This document shows, piece after piece, positions 35,166 through 44,850 of a stretch of 64,000 nucleotides of DNA. The notes under the pieces were generated by a model. It worked only from the letters and a program-made list of their open reading frames with translations, did not search any database and was not told the DNA's origin. The first letter of the stretch is position 1. Every line of letters starts with the position of its first letter. Origin of the DNA: Rhizobiaceae bacterium (GTDB lineage: Bacteria; Pseudomonadota; Alphaproteobacteria; Rhizobiales; Rhizobiaceae); the NCBI GenBank assembly GCA_017644105.1, contig JAEPMD010000016.1, positions 1 through 64,000 on the forward strand. The letters run 5' to 3'. Both the position numbers and the translations under genes were made by a program.

Positions 35166-35912
35166 TTGCAAAATTTGCCTGAACCCAAAGCTTTAGATGC
35201 TGCGCTATCAATCTGGCGTTATCACTGTTTGGATGAGAAGATACCACGTGATATTCCTAGCTTTGATTTGATTGTAGGTCTGGGTAGCTATGACACGCGA
35301 GTGGCTGAGCGATGCGCGGAACTCTATCAAAATGCCGTCTCAGATAAGATTGTCTTCACCGGTGCGTTCGGCAATTGGACTAAAGATAAATTTGACAAAA
35401 CTGAAGCCGAAACTTTTGCGGATGTCGCTATAGAACACGGGGTGCCCGAAGAGGATATTATCATTGAAGATAAAGCGACCAATACTGGCGAAAACATTCT
35501 AAATGTTAAGGCAATGTATCCCAACATTAAAACAGTGGTATTTGTCACCAAGCCACAAATGCAAAGACGCTGCCGCGCAACCGTTGAAAAACAATGGCCA
35601 GATATCAAGGCTGTTGTGACTGCGCCGAACCACACGATTGTATCACAACCTGTTGGGGACATGGACTTAGAGAAAGTCGTGCATGAATTGGTTGGTACGC
35701 ACTGGCGTACACGTGCCTATGCCAAGTTGGGTTATCAAACCAAACAGGATGCCGATGAGCGCGCAGAAGAAGCCTTTAAAGCGCTTGTCGAGCAGGGATA
35801 TACCAAACATCTCCCCGAAGATTGGGAAGATGTTTTATCTGAAGACCTTTCCGAAGATGTGCCCGAAGAATTGTCAGAGGATCTAGATTCAGAAGAGCTG
35901 CAAGAAGCTTAA
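35166..35912 (+). CDS. YdcF/DUF218-family protein with acidic tail
   Basis: 248 residues. The DUF218 (ElyC/SanA/YdcF) fold is seen from about residue 37 (DLIVGLGSYDTRVAERCAEL) through ATNTGENILN to about 165; members act in envelope or nucleotide-like processes, mostly undefined. No membrane helix is present, so it is cytoplasmic. The C-terminal 35 residues are an acidic repeat of LSED/PEEL type. The TTG start at 35166 has TAGGAGA five bases upstream. Its end runs close to the convergent lysS. Confidence 0.85.
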   Translation: MQNLPEPKALDAALSIWRYHCLDEKIPRDIPSFDLIVGLGSYDTRVAERCAELYQNAVSDKIVFTGAFGNWTKDKFDKTEAETFADVAIEHGVPEEDIIIEDKATNTGENILNVKAMYPNIKTVVFVTKPQMQRRCRATVEKQWPDIKAVVTAPNHTIVSQPVGDMDLEKVVHELVGTHWRTRAYAKLGYQTKQDADERAEEAFKALVEQGYTKHLPEDWEDVLSEDLSEDVPEELSEDLDSEELQEA

Positions 35913-35934
35913 ATTCTTGATTTTTGACTTGCGG

Positions 35935-37437
35935 CTAGTTCTTCGTCTTCTGCGCCGGGAATAAAATCACATCGCGAATAGACTGTGCGTTGGTTAGAAG
36001 CATGATGGCGCGATCAATCCCGATGCCGATACCGGCAGCTGGCGGCATGCCGTGATCCATAGCTTCTAGGAAATCTTCATCTAAAACGCGTTCTTTCTCA
36101 CCACGCGCTTGTGCCTGTTCGACTTGCTCAACCATGCGGGCACGCTGCTCGACAGGGTCGTTGAGCTCGGAGAAAGCATTGGCAATTTCCCAACCATTGA
36201 TGAAGGTTTCAAAACGCTCAACAAGACGTGGCTCGCCTGGAACTTCTTTCGCAAATGGCGAGATGTCTTTTGGCATATGCGTGACGTGGGATGGTTGGAT
36301 CAGTAGGTGCTCGGCCTTTTCTTCAAAAACCAGCGCGAGCATTTCGCCCCATGTGCCATCTTCATCAATTTCAACACCAGGTAAAACACTTTTTGCAGCT
36401 GCGCGCGCATCCGCATCGTTATCAATGGCGAGGAAATCAATGCCGGTCGTGTCTTTCACAGCTTCAGGCATTGGCACACGTTTAAACGGCGCTGCAAATG
36501 AAATTGTCTTGTCGCCGAATTCCACATCTGTTGTGCCATAGATATCTTGTGCGACACGCGCAAACATGCGCTCAACCAAATCCATCGCATCAGTGTAATC
36601 ATGATAGGACCAATAGGCTTCCATCATGGTGAATTCTGGATTGTGGCGGGTTGAGACACCTTCATTTCTGAAGTTTCTGTTGATCTCAAATACTTTGTCA
36701 GAGATACCGCCAACTAGTGCACGCTTGAGATAAAGTTCAGGCGCGATGCGCAAATACATATCCATATCAAGCGTATTGTGATGTGTCATAAATGGATCAG
36801 CTGTCGCGCCGCCATAGACGGGGTGCAACATTGGCGTTTCAATTTCCATGAAACCATCATCTTCCATAAAGCGACGGATGCCAGATACAATGCGGGCACG
36901 TTGCTGAAGACGCGCTTTAGACTCTTCATTTGACATCAGATCGAGATAGCGCTTGCGATAGCGTGTCTCAACATCGGTCAAGCCATGATATTTCTCAGGC
37001 ATTGGCTTGAGTGTTTTACAAAGCATGGTGATCTCAGTCGCATTGACCGTCAACTCACCACGTGGCGTGCGACGCACTTCGCCGGTGACACCAATGATAT
37101 CGCCAATATCGATAAATTGAAGTAATTCGCGAACTTCTTCGGACGCATTGTTTTTATGCGTGAAGATTTGCACCTTGCCATTGGCATCGCGCATATCCAT
37201 GAACATGCCATTGTTGCGCGATGAATAAATACGGCCGGCAACGGTAACAATGTCACCTGTTAAATGACCATCTTCGATGTCGGCATATTTTTCCATCAAC
37301 TCGCCATTGGTAATGGTGCGGTGAAATTTGGTTGGGAACAAATTGCCAGCAAGCTCTTCCATACGTTCGCGTTTTTGCAAACGCACTTCGCTTGCGTCAG
37401 TCGATAGGGCTTCTTCTTCGTTTTTATTATCAGTCAT
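35935..37437 (-). CDS. lysS: Lysyl-tRNA synthetase, class II
   Basis: 500 residues. An N-terminal OB-fold anticodon-binding domain (VTVAGRIYSSRNNGMFMDMR) is followed by the class II catalytic core: motif 2 around FRNEGVSTRHNPEFTMMEAY and motif 3 GIGIGIDRAIMLL. Charges tRNA-Lys. Located 35 bases downstream of gltX in the same direction, probably one operon. Confidence 0.97.
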   Translation of the reverse strand: MTDNKNEEEALSTDASEVRLQKRERMEELAGNLFPTKFHRTITNGELMEKYADIEDGHLTGDIVTVAGRIYSSRNNGMFMDMRDANGKVQIFTHKNNASEEVRELLQFIDIGDIIGVTGEVRRTPRGELTVNATEITMLCKTLKPMPEKYHGLTDVETRYRKRYLDLMSNEESKARLQQRARIVSGIRRFMEDDGFMEIETPMLHPVYGGATADPFMTHHNTLDMDMYLRIAPELYLKRALVGGISDKVFEINRNFRNEGVSTRHNPEFTMMEAYWSYHDYTDAMDLVERMFARVAQDIYGTTDVEFGDKTISFAAPFKRVPMPEAVKDTTGIDFLAIDNDADARAAAKSVLPGVEIDEDGTWGEMLALVFEEKAEHLLIQPSHVTHMPKDISPFAKEVPGEPRLVERFETFINGWEIANAFSELNDPVEQRARMVEQVEQAQARGEKERVLDEDFLEAMDHGMPPAAGIGIGIDRAIMLLTNAQSIRDVILFPAQKTKN

Positions 37438-37472
37438 ATTGGTCTCTAATATTTACCGCTATTGTTAGCTTC

Positions 37473-38948
37473 TTACGCGTCTTGTGATTGATCAGATGTA
37501 TCAAGAGACGCGTGCAATGCATCACTTGCCACTTTCAATCTTTGGCGGACCATCGCGCGACCAAGCAGAACCATGGCGTCAAACAACGGCAGTGAACGAG
37601 GTGAGCCGCTAACGGCAACAAATAAAGGCGGTGTTAATTTACCAAGCTTTGTTTCAAGACCTTCGGCCACCACACGAAGCGTTTCTTCAATGCTTTCACG
37701 GTTCCAATCATCCATGTCATCAAGGGCAGGGCGCACGGCATCAATTACTTCAAGACATTTTTCTGGTGGGTTCTTTTTAATGTTAGCAAAGGATTCAGCT
37801 GTCACGCCAACATCGCCTTTGAGAAGGAAGCCCGCAAGATCTGGCAATTCCGAGAATGTTTGAATGCGCGTTTGTGCAAGCAACAAACCTTCTTTGAGTT
37901 TGTCGTTTTCACTCGCCCATTCAAGAACGCGTGCCAAAAACTCTTCCGGCGTCAGCTTTTCACGCAACCAGCGTGCGTTGAGCCAATCAAGCTTTTGAAC
38001 ATCAAATACAGCACCAGCTTTTGACAATTTGTCCGGATCAAAGCGTTCTACCAGCTCGTCGAGATCCATCAATTCATCACCCTCTGAGATTTGGATGAAG
38101 AATAGGCCAAGGAAATTGGTCAATGCTTCTGGCAAATGCCCAAGCCCAGCATAATAAGACATGGATGTCGGGTTTTTGCGTTTTGATAGTTTTGATTTAT
38201 CCGCACCACGCATCAATGGAAGATGGGTAAACTCTGGAGCTTCCCAGCCAAGATATTGATAAAGCAAAATGTGTTTTGGCGTTGACGAAATCCATTCCTC
38301 ACCACGTGCCACATGGGTAATTTTCATCAGGTGATCATCAACCACATTAGCCATGTGATAGGTTGGCATGCCATCGCTTTTTTGGATGACTTGCATATCC
38401 ACAGCGTCCCATGGGATTTCAACTTCACCATAGCCGCCGTCAACATATTTACATGAACCTTCGGTTGGGATTTTCATCCGAATAACCGGAACTTCACCGC
38501 GTGCTTCGCGTTCTGCAATTTCTTCAGGCGTTAAGCGAAGGCCAGCACCGTTATAGCGTGGTGTTTTACCTTGCGAAATTTGGAATGCGCGCATTTCTTC
38601 CAATTCTTCTTGCGTCGTAAAACACTTGAAGGCGTGGCCAGCTTCAAGCAGCTGGTCAACATATTGGCCATAAATATGTTTGCGTTCGCTTTGGCGATAA
38701 GGCCCATAATCCCCGCCAACATCTGGACCTTCAGACCAATCAAGACCCATCCAGCGCAAGCTGTCATAAACTGTTTGCTCAAATTCTGGTTTTGAGCGTG
38801 TGGCATCGGTATCTTCGATGCGCAAAATGAGTTCACCACCCATTTTTTTGGCAAAGAGATAGTTATAAAGCGCAGTATATGCTGTGCCGATATGTGGCTC
38901 GCCAGTTGGGGAGGGGGCGAGGCGTACCCTTACATCTTTATTGGTCAT
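37473..38948 (-). CDS. gltX: Glutamyl-tRNA synthetase
   Basis: 491 residues, class I synthetase. HIGH motif appears as PSPTGEPHIGTAY near residue 10-22 and KMSKS as SKLSKRKN at about 250. The start is ATG 38948; an in-frame GTG four codons upstream is possible. Many alphaproteobacteria have two GltX proteins, one of them able to misacylate tRNA-Gln for GatCAB. Which one this is cannot be decided here. Confidence 0.95.
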   Translation of the reverse strand: MTNKDVRVRLAPSPTGEPHIGTAYTALYNYLFAKKMGGELILRIEDTDATRSKPEFEQTVYDSLRWMGLDWSEGPDVGGDYGPYRQSERKHIYGQYVDQLLEAGHAFKCFTTQEELEEMRAFQISQGKTPRYNGAGLRLTPEEIAEREARGEVPVIRMKIPTEGSCKYVDGGYGEVEIPWDAVDMQVIQKSDGMPTYHMANVVDDHLMKITHVARGEEWISSTPKHILLYQYLGWEAPEFTHLPLMRGADKSKLSKRKNPTSMSYYAGLGHLPEALTNFLGLFFIQISEGDELMDLDELVERFDPDKLSKAGAVFDVQKLDWLNARWLREKLTPEEFLARVLEWASENDKLKEGLLLAQTRIQTFSELPDLAGFLLKGDVGVTAESFANIKKNPPEKCLEVIDAVRPALDDMDDWNRESIEETLRVVAEGLETKLGKLTPPLFVAVSGSPRSLPLFDAMVLLGRAMVRQRLKVASDALHASLDTSDQSQDA

Positions 38949-39071
38949 TGTGATGATCACTCAATTCGGACGAAAACGTCGGATAATATATGTGCCGCGT
39001 TAGGCCATATTACCGACGATACGTCAAGTGTTGCGCGTATGATTGTCGCTATTGGGTTAATTCAGCTGGAA

Positions 39072-40007
39072 TTAGCTGCCGATATGCGTTTGTCCGCGTT
39101 TTTTAGCCAATTCAACTTGTTTTTGTCGATCTCGAAAACGTGCACGATCTTCATCAGTTTTCTGATCAATGCAATGCAGGCAAGAAATACCCTTTTCATA
39201 GCTTGGGAGAAGCTTTTCTTCTTCCGATAATGGCATGCGGCAAGCATGGCATTGATCGTAGTCGCCTTGCGCCAAGCCATGGCCGACGGACACGCGTTCG
39301 TCAAAGACAAAACAATCGCCCTGCCATTTGCTGTCTTCAGGCTCCACAGTTTCAAGATATTTCAAAATGCCACCTTTGAGATGAAACACTTCGTCAAAGC
39401 CTTCTTGCTTCATAAAGGCCGTTGATTTTTCACATCTGATTCCGCCAGTGCAGAACATGGCGATTTTAGTGTTTTTGTTGAGATCTTTTTGCGCACGCAC
39501 CCAATCTGGAAATTCGCGGAAAGTCTTGGTTTGGGGATCAACTGCACCTTCGAATGTGCCGATTGCCACCTCGTAATCGTTTCGTGTATCGATGACGATC
39601 GTGTCAGGATCTGAAATTAGCGCGTTCCAATCTTTAGATTCGACATAGGTGCCTACGATCTCATTGGGATCGATATTTTCAACACCCATTGTGACAATTT
39701 CCTTTTTCAATCGAACTTTCATCCGATAAAAAGGCATTTCATCTGTAAAGCTTTCTTTGTGCTCAAGATTTTTAAAAATATCTTTTGCGCGGATAAATTT
39801 TAAAAGCGCGTCGATATTTTCTCGAGCACCAGCAACGGTTCCATTTATGCCTTCATGTGCTAGAAGCAGCGTGCCTTTAATGTTGTTCTTTACACAAAAC
39901 GCCAAAAGGGGTTCCCGAAATTCTTCAAATTTGGGAAACGAAGCAAAATGATATAGCGCTGCAACGACGATTGGCAGGTTCGTTTGGGTAGATGATAATT
40001 TTGTCAT
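39072..40007 (-). CDS. trhO: tRNA uridine(34) hydroxylase, rhodanese-type
   Basis: 311 residues from ATG 40007. N-terminal UPF0176 domain, then a rhodanese domain with the active-site loop CTGGIRCEK, and a C-terminal zinc-type cysteine group ([12 protein letters not shown]). TrhO (YceA) adds oxygen to uridine 34 of certain tRNAs to give 5-hydroxyuridine. It stands alone and converges with nothing; gltX follows it in the same direction. Confidence 0.93.
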   Translation of the reverse strand: MTKLSSTQTNLPIVVAALYHFASFPKFEEFREPLLAFCVKNNIKGTLLLAHEGINGTVAGARENIDALLKFIRAKDIFKNLEHKESFTDEMPFYRMKVRLKKEIVTMGVENIDPNEIVGTYVESKDWNALISDPDTIVIDTRNDYEVAIGTFEGAVDPQTKTFREFPDWVRAQKDLNKNTKIAMFCTGGIRCEKSTAFMKQEGFDEVFHLKGGILKYLETVEPEDSKWQGDCFVFDERVSVGHGLAQGDYDQCHACRMPLSEEEKLLPSYEKGISCLHCIDQKTDEDRARFRDRQKQVELAKKRGQTHIGS

Positions 40008-40151
40008 GATGAGTTTGGAAATAGTATTTAATAACGCAAAGTGCAACATTGTCTATCACAAGAAATCATGCTCAAGATAGGGCTACAGGGTGGACATTTT
40101 GACCTAACGCATCTAATTGGTGCAATCAAATCGATTTAATGAGGATAAAAT

Positions 40152-40808
40152 ATGCCGAATAAAGTAAACATGGCTGATAAAACGCAGAATCTTTTGGACG
40201 TTTTGAAGCTTCAACCTGTCGTTCCTGTTTTGGTGGTTGATGATGTTAATTCAGCTGTTTTGCTCGCACGCGCCCTTGTTGCAGGGGGATTACGCGCGAT
40301 TGAAGTGACTTTAAGAACGCCTGCTGGTTTGGATGCGATCCGCGCTGTGGCTGATCAGGTGGAAGGCGCCGTCCCTGGTGCTGGCACTGTATTGGATGCT
40401 GCTCAATACGAGCAGGCAGTTGATGCTGGATCGCAATTTATTGTGTCTCCCGGCACGACACTTGAGCTTCTAGATTATGCAAAAACATCTTCTGTACCGA
40501 TGTTGCCAGGTGCAGCAACAGCAAGTGAAGTAATGGCTTTGCGCGAAGAAGGCTATAAAGTCCTCAAATTCTTCCCAGCTGAACAGGCAGGTGGCGCAAG
40601 CTATCTTAAATCATTGTCGTCACCGCTGGCTGACATGATGTTCTGCCCAACAGGTGGCATTAATCTCAAAAATGCCAATGACTATCTGTCGCTACCAAAT
40701 GTTGTTTGTGTAGGTGGCTCTTGGGTTGCGCCAAAAGCACTTGTGCAAGCAGGTGATTGGGACGGCATTACCACATTGGCAAAAGAAGCATTTGAACTTG
40801 CCAATTAA
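40152..40808 (+). CDS. eda: KDPG/KHG aldolase of the Entner-Doudoroff pathway
   Basis: 218 residues. Cleaves 2-keto-3-deoxy-6-phosphogluconate to pyruvate and glyceraldehyde 3-phosphate. Active-site features are present: Glu in AIEVTLRTP, the Schiff-base lysine in YKVLKFFPAE and the phosphate loop CPTGGI. A GAGG lies eight bases before the ATG. edd is not nearby. Confidence 0.95.
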   Translation: MPNKVNMADKTQNLLDVLKLQPVVPVLVVDDVNSAVLLARALVAGGLRAIEVTLRTPAGLDAIRAVADQVEGAVPGAGTVLDAAQYEQAVDAGSQFIVSPGTTLELLDYAKTSSVPMLPGAATASEVMALREEGYKVLKFFPAEQAGGASYLKSLSSPLADMMFCPTGGINLKNANDYLSLPNVVCVGGSWVAPKALVQAGDWDGITTLAKEAFELAN

Positions 40809-40893
40809 TATCGGGTGATCTCACCTTCTATATTGAGATTGAAAACTCTCTTCACCAAGCCTATGCTAGCCAAGGTCTAGGGTTGGAACTGTT

Positions 40894-42378
40894 ATGCGTT
40901 GTTTTATAAAATATATTTGGTTGTTGATCAGTGTATTTTTGATATCCGCAGCTGTGACAGTACCAGCCTCTTCGCAGGACCGAGTTGTCGTCTTTGCGGC
41001 GAGCAGCATGAAAGATGCGCTCGATCAAATTTCAGCTTTGTTTGAGGCGGACCATCCCGAGATTGATATAGTTCTATCCTATGCATCATCGGGCGTGCTG
41101 GCACGTCAAATTGTAAATGATGCACCCGTAGATATATTCGTCTCAGCCAGTACGGACTGGATGAATCACCTCGTTGAACAGAACAGCGTTAAATTAAATA
41201 ACATCAAGTCATTAGCGGAAAATAAACTGGTTGTCGTCGCGCCGGAAAATACGTCTGATAACGGTGATTGGCGTAAGATATTGGAGCGCGGGCGCTTTGT
41301 TATGGGCGATCCATCGCATGTGCCAGCGGGGATTTATGCCAAACGGGCTTTGGAGGCGCAATCTCTTTGGAATGGCGCTTCGCAAAACGCAGTCTTTGCA
41401 GAGAATATCCGTGTCGCGCTTGGCATCGTTGAACGCGAAGAAGTTGGTGCTGGTATTTTATATCAATCAGATGTGCAGCTGTCTGATGGATTGCAGATTA
41501 TTCACACATTTTCCGATACTGATCATGCTAAGATTTCTTATCCTGTTGCAGGCTTAAATGCAGCAAATGATGCAGCTCGTATCTTCTTCAATTATCTCTT
41601 TACCGAGGGCACTCAATCAACGCTTGGCACCTATGGATTTAGCCGCGTTGAAACAGAGACTTCCCTTGGAGCAGTCACGCGTCCAACAACTAAAACTCCA
41701 ACCCCCAATCTTTGGCCGATTATATTCTTGTCCCTTCAGGTGGCTTTGGTGGCAATGTTATTCGCTGTGCCATTGGCATATGCCGTTGCATTTCTTTTGG
41801 CTCGGTATGAGTTTCGCGGCAAAGCGTTTGTGCAAGCCTTGGTGATAACGCCGCTTGTTATGCCGCCTGTTGTGACCGGGTATCTGCTTTTGCTTTTATT
41901 TGGCAATAAGGGAGAGATTGGGCAATTGCTAACTTATTTCGGGATCGAATTTGCCTTCAGATGGACGGGTGCTGCGCTCGCCGCTGGCCTGATGGCATTT
42001 CCATTACTGGTGCGACCTATGCGGCTTTCGATTGAGGCGATTGACCAAGGAATTGTCGAAGCGGCCAATACACTGGGCGCCGATGCTTGGACACGTTTTC
42101 GTACGGTGTTTTTGCCTTTGTCGTTACCAGGTATTATAGCGGGTGCCGTCTTGGGATTTGCAAAGTCACTGGGTGAATTTGGCGCGACCATCACATTCGT
42201 CTCCAATATTCCAGACGAAACGCAGACGCTTTCCTTGGCGATCTATTCTTTCTTACAAAGTCCCAATGGTGATAATGCGGCATTGACACTGATGTTGATC
42301 TCGATTGCCATTGCACTGGGTGCTGTTCTGTTGTCAGAAATGGTATCCTCACGTCTTTATCGTAAAGGTCAGATGTGA
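40894..42378 (+). CDS. Fused molybdate-binding protein and permease (ModA-ModB)
   Basis: 494 residues in one continuous frame. Residues 1-28 are a signal or anchor helix; about 29-235 is ModA (VVVFAASSMKDALDQ at its start, later VPAGIYAKRALE); about 236-268 is a proline/threonine-rich linker (TRPTTKTPTPN); about 269-494 is ModB with five or six membrane helices and the EAA loop (EAANTLGADAWTRFRTVFLP). It would bind molybdate in the periplasm and move it through the membrane with ModC. Most bacteria encode ModA and ModB separately, so the binding protein is here tethered to the pore. The stop overlaps the modC ATG by one base. Confidence 0.92.
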   Translation: MRCFIKYIWLLISVFLISAAVTVPASSQDRVVVFAASSMKDALDQISALFEADHPEIDIVLSYASSGVLARQIVNDAPVDIFVSASTDWMNHLVEQNSVKLNNIKSLAENKLVVVAPENTSDNGDWRKILERGRFVMGDPSHVPAGIYAKRALEAQSLWNGASQNAVFAENIRVALGIVEREEVGAGILYQSDVQLSDGLQIIHTFSDTDHAKISYPVAGLNAANDAARIFFNYLFTEGTQSTLGTYGFSRVETETSLGAVTRPTTKTPTPNLWPIIFLSLQVALVAMLFAVPLAYAVAFLLARYEFRGKAFVQALVITPLVMPPVVTGYLLLLLFGNKGEIGQLLTYFGIEFAFRWTGAALAAGLMAFPLLVRPMRLSIEAIDQGIVEAANTLGADAWTRFRTVFLPLSLPGIIAGAVLGFAKSLGEFGATITFVSNIPDETQTLSLAIYSFLQSPNGDNAALTLMLISIAIALGAVLLSEMVSSRLYRKGQM

Positions 42379-43454
42379 TGCTTGACCTTAAAATAGAGAA
42401 AGAATTTCAGAGCTTTAAGCTAGATATCGCATTTCAATCAAATGCGCCCGTTACAGCATTGTTCGGACGTTCGGGCGCCGGTAAATCCACAATACTCAAG
42501 TTGATTGCAGGATTGGCTAAACCGGATCGTGGCGAGATTATGCTTGATGATCAAACTCTATTTAGTGACGCATCTGGAATTGATTTACCTGCGCATAAAC
42601 GCGGGCTTGGGATGGTGTTTCAAGATGCAAGATTATTCCCGCATTACGATGTGAAAACAAACCTCACCTATGCCAATTGGGCTGGTGGGCGGAAAGCTGA
42701 TTTAGAGTTTTCGCGCGTGGTCGACTTACTTGGTTTGGCGCATTTATTGAAACGCCAACCTCAAAACCTCTCAGGTGGGGAGAAACAGCGTGTTGCTATT
42801 GGCAGAGCGCTTTTGTCCAATCCAAGTCTTTTATTACTCGATGAACCTCTGGCTTCGCTCGATATCGAACGAAAACGAGCGCTTTTGCCATTTTTAAAGG
42901 CCATTCGAGATGAGTTTAAAATTCCGATGGTTCTTGTTTCGCACGATCCAATGGATGTTCATCAATTGGCTGAACAGCTGGTGATTATCGATGAAGGCCA
43001 AGTGGTTGAAAAGGGTAATGTTCGCGAAGTCTTTGCAAGCCATGCTATGCAGGAGCGTTTGGGTGAACGAAACCAAAGCGCAATCATTGAAGCTGAGATT
43101 TCTGGATTTGAACCGGAATATGGACTGACGGTGTTTTCGGTTGGGAATCCGTCTTCAGGTGCTGCTATAAGGATTCATACAGATGAGAATATCGGTGAGG
43201 GGCCTTTACGGTTACTCATCCATGCGCGTGATGTTGCTTTAGCATTGTCTAAACCTAGCGACACGAGCCTGCAAAACTGTCTGTCAGCAAAAGTCACAGA
43301 GATAAGTGTAAGTGATAACGCACATATGATGATTGCTTGTGATGTGGAAGGCCAGAAGCTGTTTTCGCAGATTACGAAAAAGTCGTTTGATGAATTGAAA
43401 TTAGAACCTGGAAAGAAGGTTTTCGCGCTGATTAAGTCCGTTGCACTAGCGTAA
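42378..43454 (+). CDS. modC: Molybdate ABC transporter, ATP-binding protein
   Basis: 358 residues from ATG 42378 (GTG 42375 is the alternative). ABC motifs: Walker A GRSGAGKST, signature LSGGEKQR, Walker B LLLLDEP, H-loop VSHDP. A C-terminal TOBE/Mop-type domain (from about 290, RLLIHARDVALALSKP) could bind molybdate and give feedback inhibition. It works with the fused ModA-ModB. I see no ModE-type palindrome upstream of the operon. Confidence 0.95.
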   Translation: MLDLKIEKEFQSFKLDIAFQSNAPVTALFGRSGAGKSTILKLIAGLAKPDRGEIMLDDQTLFSDASGIDLPAHKRGLGMVFQDARLFPHYDVKTNLTYANWAGGRKADLEFSRVVDLLGLAHLLKRQPQNLSGGEKQRVAIGRALLSNPSLLLLDEPLASLDIERKRALLPFLKAIRDEFKIPMVLVSHDPMDVHQLAEQLVIIDEGQVVEKGNVREVFASHAMQERLGERNQSAIIEAEISGFEPEYGLTVFSVGNPSSGAAIRIHTDENIGEGPLRLLIHARDVALALSKPSDTSLQNCLSAKVTEISVSDNAHMMIACDVEGQKLFSQITKKSFDELKLEPGKKVFALIKSVALA

Positions 43455-43496
43455 TGTGTTAGTAAAAACTTACAGGCATATTCTTGGTTGTATAAG

Positions 43497-43511
43497 TTAA
43501 CACTCTGTTAA
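43497..43511. promoter_or_regulatory. CtrA-like site TTAA-N7-TTAA
   Basis: TTAA-CACTCTG-TTAA, an exact match to the alphaproteobacterial CtrA consensus. It lies between two convergent genes, where no protein-gene promoter is expected, and just upstream of the candidate small RNA. Confidence 0.45.
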
Positions 43512-43529
43512 CTATATTTAACCATACTA

Positions 43530-43606
43530 ATCCCATCATGTTGATTTTCTCCTCCCAGATTAAGCATGAATTTTTGGGCGACTTAGGTTAAGTCGCCCGT
43601 TTTTTT
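43530..43606 (+). ncRNA. Candidate small RNA with CUCCUCCC loop
   Basis: Within the 150-base gap between modC and the convergent aminotransferase gene: a CATG-based stem (43537-43540 with 43565-43568, extended by T-G and T-A pairs) that exposes CTCCTCCC at 43549-43556, then a strong terminator at 43576. Alphaproteobacterial sRNAs with CCUCCUCCC-type loops (for example the cuckoo RNAs and CcsR RNAs) share this design and bind ribosome sites. The 5' end is a guess. It could instead be the modC 3' UTR or a processed product of it. Confidence 0.5.
43576..43606 (+). terminator. Terminator of modC or of the small RNA
   Basis: Perfect 10-bp stem GGGCGACTTA/TAAGTCGCCC with a three-base loop, then G and seven T on the plus strand. 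Confidence 0.93.
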
Positions 43607-44808
43607 CAGCTATTTTCCGTCAGATATTTATCAATGCGCTTCATTGCGCGTTCGATGTTTTCAAGCGAGTTTGCGTAGGAAATGCGAATATACCCCTCGC
43701 CAAGAATGCCGAAATCCGGGCCGCCGATGAGCGCAACACCCTCTTTTTCAAGCAGATCCGATGCCAGCTCCTTGGCTTTGCTGCCTGTTTTGGTCACGTT
43801 TGGAAATGCGTAGAAGGCACCCTTTGGTACGGCGCAACTTACATTAGGCAAGGCATTGGCTAATTCGACAACACGCGTTCTGCGTTGGTCGAAAGCTTTA
43901 AGCATTTTTGCAACTTCGTCTTGTGGTCCGTCGATGGCTGCAATGCCGGCAAACTGACTTGGCGCATTGACACATGACCAGCAATTTACTGCTAATTTTC
44001 GCACCATATCAATCAGTCCATCTGGCCAGATGGACCAACCCATGCGCCATCCGGTCATGGCCCATGTCTTGGACCAACCATTGAGCACGATCAGACGATC
44101 GCGAATTTCTGGATGTTGCAGCATGGAGGTATGTGTTTCACCGTCATAGGTCATCACGTCATAAATCTCATCGGACATGATGGCAACATGAGGATGCGCC
44201 TCCAAGCCTTTAACAAGCTTTTCAATCTCAGCTTTTGGTGTCACACCGCCCGTTGGATTGGCTGGCGAATTGATGATCAAAAGACGTGTTTCTGGTGTAA
44301 TCAGCGCAAGTGTTTCTTCCGCAGAAAAGGCAAACCCATTTTCCTCACGGATCGGAACTGGAACCGGTTTTGCGCCGGTATATTCAATCATCGACCGATA
44401 GATTGGAAAGCCTGGATCAGGATACATAATCTCTGTGCCTGGTTCACCAAACATGGTGATGGCAGCATACATTGTGGGCTTGCCACCGGGCATGATCATG
44501 ACGTTGTCAGGTGAAACTTCAGTGCCAGTGAGAGAAAGCGTGCGGCGAACAACAGCTTCACGCGCTTCTAAGATACCATTGGCAGGTGTATAGCCGTGAT
44601 GACCATCTTTAAGTGCTTTAATCGCTGCTTCAACAATATGTTGGGGCGTTTTAAAATCTGGTTGACCAATTCCGAGATTGATTACATCCATGCCGCCTTG
44701 TGCTAGTTTGGTCGCCCGCGCCAACACCGCAAACGCGTTTTCCTCACCAATTCTATCAAATCCAGAAACTGTTTTTAGCACCTTGCTATTCTCCCGCAAA
44801 TTTCGCAT
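43606..44808 (-). CDS. Class I/II PLP aminotransferase (aspartate aminotransferase-like)
   Basis: 400 residues. Fold-type I aminotransferase with NPTGG (SPANPTGGV), the Asp of the pyridine-nitrogen contact (SDEIYD), the PLP lysine in LNGWSKTWAMTGWRMGW and the terminal Arg region (GEGYIRISYA). It probably uses an amino acid such as aspartate or alanine with 2-oxoglutarate or pyruvate. It is not a class III enzyme and so is not a taurine:pyruvate aminotransferase. It diverges from the GNAT gene. Confidence 0.93.
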   Translation of the reverse strand: MRNLRENSKVLKTVSGFDRIGEENAFAVLARATKLAQGGMDVINLGIGQPDFKTPQHIVEAAIKALKDGHHGYTPANGILEAREAVVRRTLSLTGTEVSPDNVMIMPGGKPTMYAAITMFGEPGTEIMYPDPGFPIYRSMIEYTGAKPVPVPIREENGFAFSAEETLALITPETRLLIINSPANPTGGVTPKAEIEKLVKGLEAHPHVAIMSDEIYDVMTYDGETHTSMLQHPEIRDRLIVLNGWSKTWAMTGWRMGWSIWPDGLIDMVRKLAVNCWSCVNAPSQFAGIAAIDGPQDEVAKMLKAFDQRRTRVVELANALPNVSCAVPKGAFYAFPNVTKTGSKAKELASDLLEKEGVALIGGPDFGILGEGYIRISYANSLENIERAMKRIDKYLTENS

Positions 44809-44850
44809 CTATTGTCTCTACCTTATGCATAAATTTTGCGCCCAAAACAA

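Noticed and set aside
40809-40893. ModE operator before modAB
   Set aside because: No long TATA-type inverted repeat of the ModE kind is visible.
43606-44808. Aminotransferase as the missing taurine:pyruvate aminotransferase
   Set aside because: Motifs are class I/II aspartate-aminotransferase type; Tpa is class III.
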